Positions 12,401-22,414 of a DNA stretch of 64,000 nt are shown in pieces. Location: assembly GCA_023375785.1 (NCBI GenBank), contig SZWC01000088.1, forward strand, positions 496,295 through 560,294, read 5' to 3'. Source of the DNA: Penium margaritaceum (taxonomy: Eukaryota > Streptophyta > Zygnematophyceae > Desmidiales > Peniaceae). Within the stretch, counting starts at the first letter, position 1. Each line of letters starts with the position of its first letter. Position numbers and translations under genes: made by a program. Below the pieces are notes generated by a model that was not told the DNA's origin, did not search any database, and was given only the letters and a program-made list of their open reading frames with translations.

Positions 12401-12945
12401 CCAGCCTGACTGGCTCCAGGGGTGAGGAGTCTCCCCGGCAGAAGCAGTTTCCGCTTGCTCAGCAGAAAAGGCGGGGAGGTCCTATAGGCAGCGGCACGTC
12501 CAGCACAGCCAGCAGCAGCTTTGATTCACTGGAGGCTGCTGCAGCCCTTGAGACCTCTGTGGTGGAGAGTGTGCCTCAAACAGGCAGTGCCGAAGCTACT
12601 GCCATTGTCCCAGCACCTCCTGTTCTGCTGAGTAGTGTTGGGAGGTTGCCATCTCCTGAAGGGCGGCCCTCCAGCCTCACTCCTCTAGCAGGCGTGCCTG
12701 AAGTGGGCTGCAGTGAGAAGCAACGCATGCAGCAGTGGAGTGGGCGAAGGGGCAATGAGAGCGAGGTTGCAGCAGGGAGGCGAGGTCGGAGAATACGCTG
12801 GGCCATTGCAGCAGGCTCTGTGGTGGCACTGCTGTGGGGGGTGGAGGCAGGCATCCTGATGAAGGTTTTCGTCGCAGGCCTTGCAAAACGTGCCATTCAG
12901 CAGGCGCCAAATGAGGCACGGGAGAAGGACAAGCGTGAGCAGTGA
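9475..12945 (+). CDS. Membrane-anchored START-domain lipid-binding protein (six exons)
   Basis: Suggested exons: 9475-10527 (containing a 373-base assembly duplication), 10680-10848, 10977-11153, 11446-11529, 11831-11912 and 12068-12945. All introns are GT-AG and phases agree. With the duplicate removed the coding length is 2070 bases, giving 689 residues. Residues about 28-50 form a transmembrane helix followed by GWSWRPRW. The START domain spans about 235-450, with WRRDPK, YRSRTVVE, FFWDDDFRPYWDDML, QWVRKFPFFCKDREYVIGRR, KPRRVDIFYSSW, LFHHEEMGI and LGVRQGMW. This is the plant PCTP-like START (StAR-related) family, which binds lipids in a hydrophobic cup. The C-terminal half is low-complexity Ser/Arg/Gly sequence ending in a second hydrophobic helix (about 640-665). 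ATG 9475 is the first in frame after a TAG at 9445. Lipid substrate and exact membrane are unknown. Confidence 0.87.
9537..10281. repeat. Exact 372-bp duplication around a single N (assembly artefact)
   Basis: Bases 9537-9908 and 9910-10281 appear identical and are separated only by one N at 9909. Both copies begin TCCAGTCGCGG and end AGTGATCCT. The 373-base offset shifts the START gene's reading frame; collapsing the two copies restores an uninterrupted first exon. The pattern is what an unmerged contig overlap leaves behind. Confidence 0.9.
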
Positions 12946-13845
12946 ACAGTGAAATCATTTCCGATGGCCGGTGGTTTTAGCGATGCCTGTACAAACATAA
13001 GGGATTTTTCTCCCAGTCTGCTGACATCCTGAACGCACAGACCATCAGCCCTCTGGTGGTTGCCCTAAGCCCAGCAGGCCATCCTTGCCTGCTAAGCGTC
13101 GTCTTTGTGTGGAGCAGACCGACGACAGGACATAAACAGCTTCACACAGCTTTGTTTACATGCTTGATGGAAAGTTGGGGCATGTGGGTGGATGTAAATC
13201 AACAGGGACTTGCCAGCCTCTTTCCAGCGGAGATTGTTGACAAGACCAGATGACAAGACCAGGCATGTTCCTTTGTTGTCACTGAAACTACGAGGATTGA
13301 AGTTCCTGTGAAGGGGCAGTCGAATGCTTTCTGAACTGTGTGCACACACACAAGCGTATGGGTGATAGCCGTCCAGGAAGTCTGCTTCTGTCATCTGAAG
13401 AATCAAGATGGGCTGGCTGAACGCTCAGGTCAGGAATGTGAAAGACAGCAACTCATCTGCGGCCAGCAGCCGTATGCCTTCGCAGCTTTTTGAAGAGTGT
13501 GTGTAATGTGATGGCACAAGTCAGTCTTCAAGAAGACGACCAAGTAATGACATTAAGACATGTTGTCATGTTGTTCAATGACCAGTCTGGAAGTTTGGTT
13601 TTGCATTTCCCCCAAGCTAAGTGTACCAATAACGAAAGAAGCTCGAGAGTCCAATAATGTCACATGACCGGTAAGAACTGACAGCATTAAGGTCTGACCT
13701 CCTACACACAAGCGGAGAGCTCGTGGTGTCAACAACACGAATGAAAACTCGGTAGCTTGACCCTTCAAGTCAATATAAATGAACAAAGAGGTAGAGGCCT
13801 GCATATCATGGTAGGACTGCCAAATCCCAAGAGTTGGGATTGGTA
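12946..13845. other. 3' flank of the START gene
   Basis: No coding frame with recognisable content. It presumably includes the START gene's 3' untranslated region, but no clear polyadenylation signal was picked out. The last five bases before element A (13846-13850, GTTGC) are the insertion target duplicated on the far side of that element. Confidence 0.45.
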
Positions 13846-13850
13846 GTTGC

Positions 13851-14425
13851 TGTTGAGATTCTGGCAACTTAGGTGAGGTGACAGTATGCAAACTGCAAGG
13901 GTTCACCCAAGGAGACACTCACAGGTGTCCAAGTTGCATCAACATGCAGGAAGAAGGAAGAAAAGAGTGAACGAAACCAGCCTAAGCGTCGGACTCCTGC
14001 CAACGCTGGGGGCCTCGCCAGCGCTGGCAGGGGCGCGTTTGGCTGTCAAGGCGATGAAAAGCGTCCCACCAACGCGGACAGTCCTGCTGCACTGGCCAGG
14101 GGCGAACTCGCCCTAGGGGCCAGTTTTTCTCGGGTCAGTCCAAACGTGCGCACTATGCCACAAGGCACAAACCCGGCGAGTTGCGAAATTAGCACAAAGA
14201 AACAGCATCGGCTCGACAGCCCGATAAGTCGCGAGTACAGCATAAATCATATGTGAAACTGGGACGCAGGGTCGAGCGTCTCGTTGGTAGTCACTGCACC
14301 CAGTCGCAGCTGGAGCCACGTCAGCTCCCCCGGCGATCGGCAACCGCAGCCAGGTCAGGGTCCTGCACGTGGATGGACACGAGCCGAGGGGTCACCGTAA
14401 GCAGCGTGCGACACACACGACAACA
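13851..14425 (-). repeat. Element A 3' LTR
   Basis: 575 bp, TG...CA ends in both orientations, same length as its partner at 20290-20864. The TSD GTTGC lies immediately to its left. Confidence 0.95.
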
Positions 14426-14437
14426 CTCCCCCATGAC
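14426..14437 (-). promoter_or_regulatory. Element A polypurine tract
   Basis: On the minus strand GTCATGGGGGAG directly precedes the 3' LTR. It is the expected plus-strand DNA primer. The same GTCATGGGGGA core sits at the equivalent position in elements B, D and E. Confidence 0.85.
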
Positions 14438-14548
14438 CGGAGGGCGATACACGGCCATACACATGCAGACACTAACGACGAACAGAGTAGGTCACACACG
14501 AACATTGCAAGCAATGTGCACAACACATGCAAGATGGCACAAGAGGAG

Positions 14549-17500
14549 TCAACCTGTAAGGGGAACGGGGCAGAGTCCCACGGAACGAGTGGCTGCATGA
14601 AACTTCGAGCGACTCAGAGCCTTGGTCAGAAAATCAGCGCACTGCCTGTCAGTGCTCACATGGATGACACGAACCTCACCACGGTCAACTAGGTCACGCA
14701 CGTAGTGATGCTCGATGTTCATGTGCTTTGTGCGTGCATGGAACACACCCGAGTTCTTGGCAATGGCCTCCGCGCTCATGTTGTCGCACTGAAGCACCAC
14801 TGGAGGGATGGACTGACGCAATTCACGCAGGAGACGGACAAGCCAGACACACTCAGCAGCACCGGCGCCTAGAGCGACATATTCTGCTTCCGCAGTGCTG
14901 CGAGCGATGCAACCCTGCTTCCCACTACGCCATGACACCGCAGTGCCCCCAATGAGGAAGATGTAGCCGGTGCGACTTTTGCCATCTGGACTCCACGCCC
15001 AGTCACTGTCGGTGTACCCGTCGAGTACGACACACACCTGCTCGCGGAAGCACAGACCGAAGCGTGCGGTGGACAGGATGTAACGCACGCACCGGACGGC
15101 CGCCTCCAATGTTCGCTGGCGTGGAGCCTGCGAGAACTGAGCGAGCAGGTTGACACTGAAGGCAATGTCGGGCCGCGTCGTGGTGGCCAAGTACATGAGC
15201 GAGCCAATGACTCGCAGGTACAGAGTCACGTCGACTGGCTCCCCCAAGTCAGCTGGGTCGTCGACTTTCAGTGCGGCCTGCCCCTCAGGCGTCATGGGCG
15301 TGGAGGCAGTGCGAACAGCAGCGAGGAGGTCAGCAAAGCGCTCGGCCACGGCCATTGCGTATCGTGCCTGGTGAACGCGGAGTGTGCGGCGGACCCGGTC
15401 GCGCACGATCTCCATCCCCAAGAAGACGGACGCCTCGCCGAGATCTTTCATCTTGTATGCCGAGGAGAGGACAGACTTGGCGACGTTCACTGCTTCCAGG
15501 TCAGGTGAGGCGATCAGAAGATCGTCCACGTAGACGAGGATGGCAGTAAGAGGCGCTGGGGACTGCGTGAGAAACAAGGATGGGTCGGCGTCACTCCGAA
15601 CGTACCCGGCGCGTCTCAGCGTGCTGGTGATCTCCTGGTTCCAGCAGCGAGGTGACTGCTTCAGGCCATACAAGGCCTTTCGCAGCCGGTAAACGCGGCC
15701 GGTGCCATCCTCAAAGCCTGGTGGCTGGACCATGTAGATCTCCTCCTCGAGATCTCCATTCAGGAACGCGTTGTTCACATCCATCTGATGGAGTTCCCAA
15801 TCATGCTGTGCCACCTGGCTCAGGAGCGTCGGCGCCGTCGTCATCCTACCAACAGGAGCAAAGGTCTCGATGTAGTCCACACCTGCGACCTGAGAGAATC
15901 CTTTTGCCGTCAGGCGGGCTTTGTACCGCTCCACCGTACCATCCGTCTTGTACTTCTTGCGGAGAACCCACTTGGCCTTGATGGCCTTGCGGTTTTTCGG
16001 CAAGTCCACCAACTCGAAGACGCCGTGCTCGCGGATGGCGTCGAGCTCAGCCTGACAGGCAACGCGCCACTGTTCAGCGTCGGGGGCTGACAAGGCCTCG
16101 GGCAGCGTGGTGGGGTCCGGAGAGACCTGTGGCGTACTGCGCGTGGCTAGGGCATATGCTGCAGAGGGGGAGTCCATGGTGGCCATGGACTCAGCAGCAT
16201 CACGGGCGAGGTCGCGCTCGTGGGCAAGCAGTGCCATGCCAGTGAGACAGCCTGGGTGAACCTCAACTAGGCCTCGCGCACTGAGGCCCAGGGCCTTTGT
16301 CCCCGGGTCACCGCTGTGGACACTGCGCGTGGGACGTGGACGCAAGCGCCCGCCAGGTGCTCGGGTGTATGAGTCAGAGGGAGCAGCGGGTGCGGGTGCG
16401 ACGGACGGAACAGCGGGGAGCGATTCAGGCTCAGGCTCAGGTGCCGGTGCAGACTGAGGCGCTGACTCAGACTGAGGCGCCGGCTCAGACTCAGGCCCCG
16501 GACCAAGCTCAGGCGCATGTTCGGACGCTGGTGTGGACGGGCCCGACATCACAGGGACGGTGGGGGAGATAGGCTCATGCGACTGAAGGTGTGCCGGGGA
16601 AGGGGTGATCGCACTGGCCGGGGGCACTGAGCCAACCGCAACAGGAAGCCCTCCCCCACGCCGCGACCCGGCACAGCCTGGAGCATGTGAGGCGCGGAGG
16701 GTGTGGATGCCGGCGAGGTCCCTAAAGGCGAGGTGCTCAAAGAAGAGGGCATCCCGGGACTCCACAATGCGACGGCGGTCGGGATCCCAGAACCTCCAAG
16801 CCTTGGACCGTGGTGCCACGCCGACGAAGACACAGAAGCGTCCCCGCGGGGAGCGCTTGCTGCCCTGCTGCTCTGGTGTAAACCAGACACAGGCAAGGGA
16901 GCCCCAGACGCGGGCCAGCCTCAAGTCTGCACGATGTCCGTACCACAACTCGTACGGTGTGCGTTGGCTGGGGAGGGGACCGTGAGGGATCCGATTCCAG
17001 ACCCATGTCATGTAGGCCATGCCTTCAAAGGCGAATGCCTCAGGCATGGCGCTATCCGCGCGCATGGAGCGGATCGCATCTTCCATGGTGCGATTCCAGC
17101 GCTCTGACACCCCATTCTGCTGGGGGGTTGCAGGGGCAGAGAGGTCGTGAAAGACCCCATGCTCTGTGAACCAGCGCGCGAGGTCACCCATAAATTCACC
17201 GCCGCGGTCCGAGCGAAAGGTGTGGAGGGACTGGCGTGATTGACGCTCCACCATGACCAGCCAGAGGCGAACTGCCATAGCGGCATCGCTCTTTTGGCGC
17301 AAACTATAGACCCAGCGCATGTGCGTGAAGTCGTCTGTGAGCGTCAGGACGTAGCGACCTCGGTCCTCCTGAAACTCAATGGGCAAAGGGCCCATGAGGT
17401 CAGAGTGAACCAGCTCCAAGGGCCGGAGAGCCCTGGAGGTCGACCGGGGGTAGGTGGATCGGTGCATCTTTCCTTCGGCACACGACAGACAATCGGTCAT

Positions 17501-20257
17501 GGGTGGTGCCTCAAAGGACGCCGCGTCAAGACCGAGGGCAGGCTGGGTGCGGACCAGTGTGTCAACTGCGTGCAGATGGACATGACACAGACGCCTGTGC
17601 AGGAGGCGATGATGTTCGGGAGACAGAGCACCCGCCACAAAGACACGAGCAGTGGAGGAGGGAGGTGAAGGAGTGACTGAATCAGGTGATCCAGTGATGT
17701 GGTAGAGGTCATCCACAACTCTACCACAGAGGACAGTTTCCTGGGTGTCACGGACAAAGATGCGGGCATCGGTATCGGTGTGCGTGACACCAAGACCCAT
17801 CCGGGTGGAGGCACGTACAGACAACAGACTGAGTTCAAGATCAGGAACATAGAGCACATCGGAGATGTATAGCGGGCCAGCCGGCCCATGGAACTGAACC
17901 ACCCCAACACCCTGCACAGGGATCTCATGACCAGAAGCAGTGCGAACAAGATGCACGGAGCCAACAGGATGCAGAACGACGAAGGCGCTACGGCGACATG
18001 ACATATGATGCGTGGCTCCTGAGTCAATGACCCAGGTTGCATCAGTCACACGCACACTCGGAGTAACATGGCAGCGTGCAACAGAGCAAGAGACAGATGC
18101 CGGACGCTCGGCGGAGGACGCTGCAAGGCGAGTGACGGCACGCATGTGGGACTCGTGCAACCACAACACGTCATCAGGACCACCACTGGCACATGACTGC
18201 AACTGTGCACCGCCACAGGCATCATCACGTAACACAACAGACACGTCACAAGCAGCGGTGCCCCCTGGCTCAGTCATCACACTCGCACCTCCCTGAGGGG
18301 ACTGCAGCGCCAGAAGCTGGTGAAGCTCGGCGATGGTGCGATCGCGCTCAGCAATGGTGTGATCACGGAGGTCAGGTGATGAGGTCGCTGCTACTGGAGG
18401 TGTTGCTGGCCCGGAAGCTGTTGCAGCCGCGGAGCGAGCGGGGGCGGCTCCAGACGACTGACGCATGCGTGCCTCATGCGCCTGCTGCAGCCCACGTGTG
18501 ATCTTGTTCCAGTCGAGTGGGCGGCCCGTCAGCCGCGTGCAGTCAGGGTAGCGGTGATCGCCACCACAGTTGTAGCAAAGAAGGCGCTTGCCTTTGCTGC
18601 CGCCAGGACCGCTGACAGAGTTGCTACTGCTGCTGCTGTCGCTACCACTGCTACTGCCACTGCTGCTGCTGCTGCTACTTCGACCGTTACCGCCGCCAGA
18701 CCACCTACGACCCTTCTTCCCCTGAGCTGGTGCTGCTGCCGCGACCGTCGGTGAGGAGGGGGAAGGCAGAGTAGGAGCTGCTGCTACTGCGGTAGTGGCA
18801 GTACCGTGGCGAGCACGGTTGGCAGCATCAACTCCGGCGACGTCCAAGAAGTGCATGGTCGCCCACGGCAGCAGGGTCCCATCGTTGGCCATGTCGCGCA
18901 GCAGTACCTTGTCGAAGCCGCTGAACACGCGAGAGAAGTCAGGGTGTACGCCATAGAGGATGGTGTTGAAGGCTGGAAATTGTGCTGGACCATCATCACC
19001 AAGCTCGTCATGTAGCTGGATGGCGCGACGCCAGTAGTCTGCTGCTGACTCGTGCGGAGACTGACGTAGGGAGTTGAACTCAGCCAGGCGCTGAGACGTC
19101 ATCGCCATGGTGGCACCTTCGAACATGGTGACGGCTAGAGCCCAGGCGGCGCAGGGATCAGCACCGTTGCCGGTGATGGGCTCGCCGAGAAAACGGCTGA
19201 AGTCCTTGGTGTTGTCAGGAGCGGCCTTCAGGAGGCCGTAGGCGGCCCGAACCGCTGCCATGGTCTGGTCTGGGTCCCCTGGTTCGTACTGGGTTGTGTA
19301 GTAGGGGAGCAGACCCTCGCTCATGGCCCACATGCGGAAGCGTGGCTCCCAGGTCCTGTAGTCGTCACCGGTTCGGAAGGTGGGTGGGTCTGACTCGAAC
19401 CACTTAGGCGGCCTAACTGTCGGAAGTGCGACAATTGGAGTTACTGCGGCCCCCGGCGTGAAGGATGCACCCCCAATGCCCATGCGTGTGCGCAAGGCGC
19501 GTTCCTCAAAACTGACGGGCATGCGTGAACCCCCTGGCGCCGTTCCGGTGTTCACGCCGGTGCTCTGCTGCGCTGAGCCAGACGTGCGTGACTTCCGGCG
19601 AGCCTCTAATCGAAGAAGGCGCTGTCTCAGCACCTCTATCTCGTCTTCTTCACCCGACTCAGAGTCAGGGTTGGGATTGGAGGAGGAGGCGAGGANNNNN
19701 NNNNNNNNNNNNNNNNNNNNNNNNNNNNNNNNNNNNNNNNNNNNNNNNNNNNNNNNNNNNNNNNNNNNNNNNNNNNNNNNNNNNNNNNNNNNNNNNNNNN
19801 NNNNNNNNNNNNNNNNNNNNNNNNNNNNNNNNNNNNNNNNNNNNNNNNNNNNNNNNNNNNNNNNNNNNNNNNNNNNNNNNNNNNNNNNNNNNNNNNNNNN
19901 NNNNNNNNNNNNNNNNNNNNNNNNNNNNNNNNNNNNNNNNNNNNNNNNNNNNNNNNNNNNNNNNNNNNNNNNNNNNNNNNNNNNNNNNNNNNNNNNNNNN
20001 NNNNNNNNNNNNNNNNNNNNNNNNNNNNNNNNNNNNNNNNNNNNNNNNNNNNNNNNNNNNNNNNNNNNNNNNNNNNNNNNNNNNNNNNNNNNNNNNNNNN
20101 NNNNNNNNNNNNNNNNNNNNNNNNNNNNNNNNNNNNNNNNNNNNNNNNNNNNNNNNNNNNNNNNNNNNNNNNNNNCGCAGCTGCTGCTCTCGCGGCTGCT
20201 GCTGCTGGGTCGAAGCCAAGGGTGGCAGCCGAGGCGGAAGTCGTGCCCAGAACGCAA
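14549..20257 (-). CDS. Element A Copia gag-pol polyprotein (start lost in N gap)
   Basis: A single frame runs from the N gap (ends 19696) down to a stop at 14549. In order: a gag region with WEPRFRMWAMSEG; a zinc knuckle near 18550-18590 (CYNCGGDHRYPDC, with three rather than four residues before the His); aspartic protease WVIDSGATHHMS near 18020; the GAG-pre-integrase HRRLCHVH motif; integrase with HSDLMGP, RSDRGGEF and NGVSERWNR, so D-D-E is complete; reverse transcriptase with ETFAPVGR, NNAFLNG and YVDD near 15530; and RNase H with YTDSDWA, AEAEY and DNMSA. It ends with FLTKALSRSKF. It would supply all functions for copying the element through RNA. No ATG in this frame is visible between the primer-binding site and the gap, so the true start must be inside the gap. 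Apart from 480 unknown bases there is no stop or frameshift. Confidence 0.92.
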   Translation of the reverse strand: MRSGHDFRLGCHPWLRPSSSSRESSSCXXXXXXXXXXXXXXXXXXXXXXXXXXXXXXXXXXXXXXXXXXXXXXXXXXXXXXXXXXXXXXXXXXXXXXXXXXXXXXXXXXXXXXXXXXXXXXXXXXXXXXXXXXXXXXXXXXXXXXXXXXXXXXXXXXXXXXXXXXXXXXXXXXXXXXXXXXXXXXXXXLASSSNPNPDSESGEEDEIEVLRQRLLRLEARRKSRTSGSAQQSTGVNTGTAPGGSRMPVSFEERALRTRMGIGGASFTPGAAVTPIVALPTVRPPKWFESDPPTFRTGDDYRTWEPRFRMWAMSEGLLPYYTTQYEPGDPDQTMAAVRAAYGLLKAAPDNTKDFSRFLGEPITGNGADPCAAWALAVTMFEGATMAMTSQRLAEFNSLRQSPHESAADYWRRAIQLHDELGDDGPAQFPAFNTILYGVHPDFSRVFSGFDKVLLRDMANDGTLLPWATMHFLDVAGVDAANRARHGTATTAVAAAPTLPSPSSPTVAAAAPAQGKKGRRWSGGGNGRSSSSSSSGSSSGSDSSSSSNSVSGPGGSKGKRLLCYNCGGDHRYPDCTRLTGRPLDWNKITRGLQQAHEARMRQSSGAAPARSAAATASGPATPPVAATSSPDLRDHTIAERDRTIAELHQLLALQSPQGGASVMTEPGGTAACDVSVVLRDDACGGAQLQSCASGGPDDVLWLHESHMRAVTRLAASSAERPASVSCSVARCHVTPSVRVTDATWVIDSGATHHMSCRRSAFVVLHPVGSVHLVRTASGHEIPVQGVGVVQFHGPAGPLYISDVLYVPDLELSLLSVRASTRMGLGVTHTDTDARIFVRDTQETVLCGRVVDDLYHITGSPDSVTPSPPSSTARVFVAGALSPEHHRLLHRRLCHVHLHAVDTLVRTQPALGLDAASFEAPPMTDCLSCAEGKMHRSTYPRSTSRALRPLELVHSDLMGPLPIEFQEDRGRYVLTLTDDFTHMRWVYSLRQKSDAAMAVRLWLVMVERQSRQSLHTFRSDRGGEFMGDLARWFTEHGVFHDLSAPATPQQNGVSERWNRTMEDAIRSMRADSAMPEAFAFEGMAYMTWVWNRIPHGPLPSQRTPYELWYGHRADLRLARVWGSLACVWFTPEQQGSKRSPRGRFCVFVGVAPRSKAWRFWDPDRRRIVESRDALFFEHLAFRDLAGIHTLRASHAPGCAGSRRGGGLPVAVGSVPPASAITPSPAHLQSHEPISPTVPVMSGPSTPASEHAPELGPGPESEPAPQSESAPQSAPAPEPEPESLPAVPSVAPAPAAPSDSYTRAPGGRLRPRPTRSVHSGDPGTKALGLSARGLVEVHPGCLTGMALLAHERDLARDAAESMATMDSPSAAYALATRSTPQVSPDPTTLPEALSAPDAEQWRVACQAELDAIREHGVFELVDLPKNRKAIKAKWVLRKKYKTDGTVERYKARLTAKGFSQVAGVDYIETFAPVGRMTTAPTLLSQVAQHDWELHQMDVNNAFLNGDLEEEIYMVQPPGFEDGTGRVYRLRKALYGLKQSPRCWNQEITSTLRRAGYVRSDADPSLFLTQSPAPLTAILVYVDDLLIASPDLEAVNVAKSVLSSAYKMKDLGEASVFLGMEIVRDRVRRTLRVHQARYAMAVAERFADLLAAVRTASTPMTPEGQAALKVDDPADLGEPVDVTLYLRVIGSLMYLATTTRPDIAFSVNLLAQFSQAPRQRTLEAAVRCVRYILSTARFGLCFREQVCVVLDGYTDSDWAWSPDGKSRTGYIFLIGGTAVSWRSGKQGCIARSTAEAEYVALGAGAAECVWLVRLLRELRQSIPPVVLQCDNMSAEAIAKNSGVFHARTKHMNIEHHYVRDLVDRGEVRVIHVSTDRQCADFLTKALSRSKFHAATRSVGLCPVPLTG
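19696..20175. other. 480-base N gap in element A gag
   Basis: An N run in the N-terminal part of gag. Flanks are Ser- and Glu-rich coding sequence. Its true length is unknown; 480 keeps the frame by chance or by design. Confidence 0.95.
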
Positions 20258-20277
20258 CTAGCGAGGGGTGCCTCGCC

Positions 20278-20289
20278 GCTCTGAGGCCA
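20278..20289 (-). promoter_or_regulatory. Element A primer-binding site
   Basis: Minus strand TGGCCTCAGAGC immediately follows the 5' LTR. It resembles the initiator-Met tRNA complement TGGTATCAGAGC found in B, C, E and F but differs at two positions (CC for TA). Confidence 0.75.
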
Positions 20290-20864
20290 TGTTGAGATTC
20301 TGGCAACTTAGGTGAGGTGACAGTATGCAAACTGCAAGGGTTCACCCAAGGAGACACTCACAGGTGTCCAAGTTGCATCAACATGCAGGAAGAAGGAAGA
20401 AAAGAGTGAACGAAACCAGCCTAAGCGTCGGACCCCTGCCAACGCTGGGGGCCTCGCCAGCGCTGGCAGGGGCGCGTTTGGCTGTCAAGGCGATGAAAAT
20501 CGTCCCACCAACGCGGACAGTCCTGCTGCACTGGCCAGGGGCGAACTCGCCCTAGGGGCCAGTTTTTCTCGGGTCAGTCCAAACGTGCGCACTATGCCAC
20601 AAGGCACAAACCCAGCGAGTTGCGAAATTAGCACAAAGAAACAGCATCGGCTCGACAGCCCGATAAGTCGCGAGTACAGCATAAATCATATGTGAAACTG
20701 GGACGCAGGGTCGAGCGTCTCGTTGGTAGTCACTGCACCCAGTCGCAGCTGGAGCCACGTCAGCTCCCCCAGCGATCGGCAACCGCAGCCAGGTCAGGGT
20801 CCTGCACGTGGATGGACACGAGCCGAGGGGTCACCGTAAGCAGCGTGCGACACACACAACAACA
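20290..20864 (-). repeat. Element A 5' LTR
   Basis: 575-bp partner of 13851-14425. It should contain the promoter that drives minus-strand transcription. The TSD GTTGC lies immediately to its right. Confidence 0.95.
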
Positions 20865-20987
20865 GTTGCATCCCCTCATTCTCTCTCCCCAAAAGACAAT
20901 TCACTCAGTTGACATGCCCAACACTGGTGACGCTCTCCATATACTCAATCCTCTGCATGGGAGTGAAGCAGGTCAAGACGTTCCCAT
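20865..20987. other. Short host remnant between elements A and B
   Basis: About 120 bases of non-LTR sequence. It starts with the A target duplication (GTTGC) and ends with the B target duplication (CCCAT, 20983-20987). Joined to 13845 on the left and 36493 on the right it is part of the ancestral intergenic sequence. Confidence 0.8.
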
Positions 20988-21574
20988 TGTAGGTAGCAGC
21001 GGCTACCAAGCATGAAAGCAGGCAAGTAGGCAAGCGAGAGATGGGGTGACACCATGGATCGGGGGAAACTCACTTTCATACAAGTGACAAGAAGTTAGTG
21101 AGTAACAAGCCAACGAGGTGGTCTGTACCGGTTGACCGGGCCACCCACGCGAGGTGCTCGACGTGGGGCCCGGACGCCACCTGGGGATCGAACCCGACCC
21201 TTGAGCGAGCGAGCTCCAGGCGGTTGCTCACATGCCGGTACAAACCGGACATGTGGTCCCCAAGGATCAGCAACCCAGTTTACCACCCTAAATGCATGCA
21301 AGTGTGTGACAATTCAACCAAACCACGGGCATACAATTCTACAAATGTATCCCCCATTTTGCTAGTGGAGTCAGCTCTAAACTGAGGCTCATGAAAGGAT
21401 TGGTGGTGTGATCACCACTTGGTAGTCAGTTGGTGGCACCACCAATGAGCAGCTCATACTGTGTCACATTCTTGCACCAGAGAGCCTCAGTCCAGCTTAA
21501 TCACCTGTAGTGATGATGTGAGTGTGTGTGGAGAGACAAGAGGGCACTTGCCTGTGTCACGACCATAACCAACA
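20988..21574 (-). repeat. Element B 3' LTR
   Basis: Starts TGTAGG and ends CCAACA. It lacks about four bases (GGAG) present near the same end of the partner LTR. Confidence 0.9.
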
Positions 21575-21586
21575 CTCCCCCATGAC
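21575..21586 (-). promoter_or_regulatory. Element B polypurine tract
   Basis: Minus strand GTCATGGGGGAG abutting the 3' LTR, the same core as in element A. Confidence 0.8.
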
Positions 21587-21611
21587 CCACAGACGAGCAA
21601 CCCACACACAC

Positions 21612-22279
21612 TGTTGGTTTGTGTGGCTTCCACCCGTCACGACCGACACTGCTAGTTTATCGATATACCCACATTCGGGGTATATGGCAGAGGAGGGCGT
21701 GACAACACGATGGGCCTCCGGACTGCACCGAGACTTCTCCAGCACCTACGATAGCGCCGGCGAGACGCGGTCGGTGCGTTCCGGTAGCCCTGTGGGCTTG
21801 TCGGGAGCTAGGAGAGTTTTCTCGGTGGGTTGAGACCAGTGCACCCGGTGGACTACATCGGTGCGACGAGGAGAGCCGATGGCTGTTGTGGGGCTTCCGA
21901 TGTTCGGAAAGCCGTGTGTGATGTCTGGACGCTGATTCTGAGATTTTCTGGCACTGTTCCTATTTTCTCGGTGGTCGAGACCCGGGTACTCGGAGAGCTG
22001 TTTCGGTGCCTCGAGGAGACCATCGTTATTGTTATCGTGGTGTACGTAGTGTGTTCTCCCCGCTGACCCGTTTGGGCTCAGCGGGGGTGACGGGGCCCGG
22101 TGCGGCTAGCTGTCGGCGCCCCTACTTCAGCCTGATAGGGGCTCATTTGTAATCTCTCCTTGTTCTTTATATTCAGCGTTCCAGACTTAGCCAAATTTTT
22201 GCCGTCTTCCATCGCACTCACACACAGAGCTCATGTTTGTTTTTGCATGGGCCTGCATGCCCTAAAATTATTTCCAAGT
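21612..22279 (+). repeat. Element C 5' LTR
   Basis: Starts TGTTGGTTTG. It carries two copies of the GAGACC module (about 21826-21876 and 21973-22022). A TATA-like TTTATATT lies near 22166. The end does not show the usual CA; it runs directly into the primer-binding site. Confidence 0.9.
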
Positions 22280-22291
22280 TGGTATCAGAGC
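22280..22291 (+). promoter_or_regulatory. Element C primer-binding site
   Basis: TGGTATCAGAGC, complementary to the 3' end of initiator methionine tRNA as in many plant Copia elements, directly after the left LTR. Confidence 0.9.
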
Positions 22292-22414
22292 GCAGGGGGG
22301 CGTGTGAGCAGCAGAAGCAACAGCAGTGGGCGGAACGCAAAGAGAACGCGCCACGTGGCGCCACGCCGGAAGCAGCGTGAGGGAGCGCGAAGCGACTGCA
22401 CGTGAACGCCACAG

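Larger units (their letters stand above)
13851..20864 (-). mobile_element. Element A: young, near-complete Ty1/Copia retrotransposon
   Basis: Two 575-bp LTRs (13851-14425 and 20290-20864) flank a minus-strand gag-pol frame. The 5-bp target duplication GTTGC is present at 13846-13850 and 20865-20869. LTRs start TGTTGAGA and end ACAACA. By hand count they differ at 5 positions of 575, so this is the most recent LTR insertion in the window. The primer-binding site abuts the right LTR and a polypurine tract abuts the left one. The domain order protease-integrase-reverse transcriptase-RNase H is that of Copia. A 480-N gap covers part of gag. Nothing visible in pol is broken, so the copy could be functional or very recently so. 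Confidence 0.95.
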
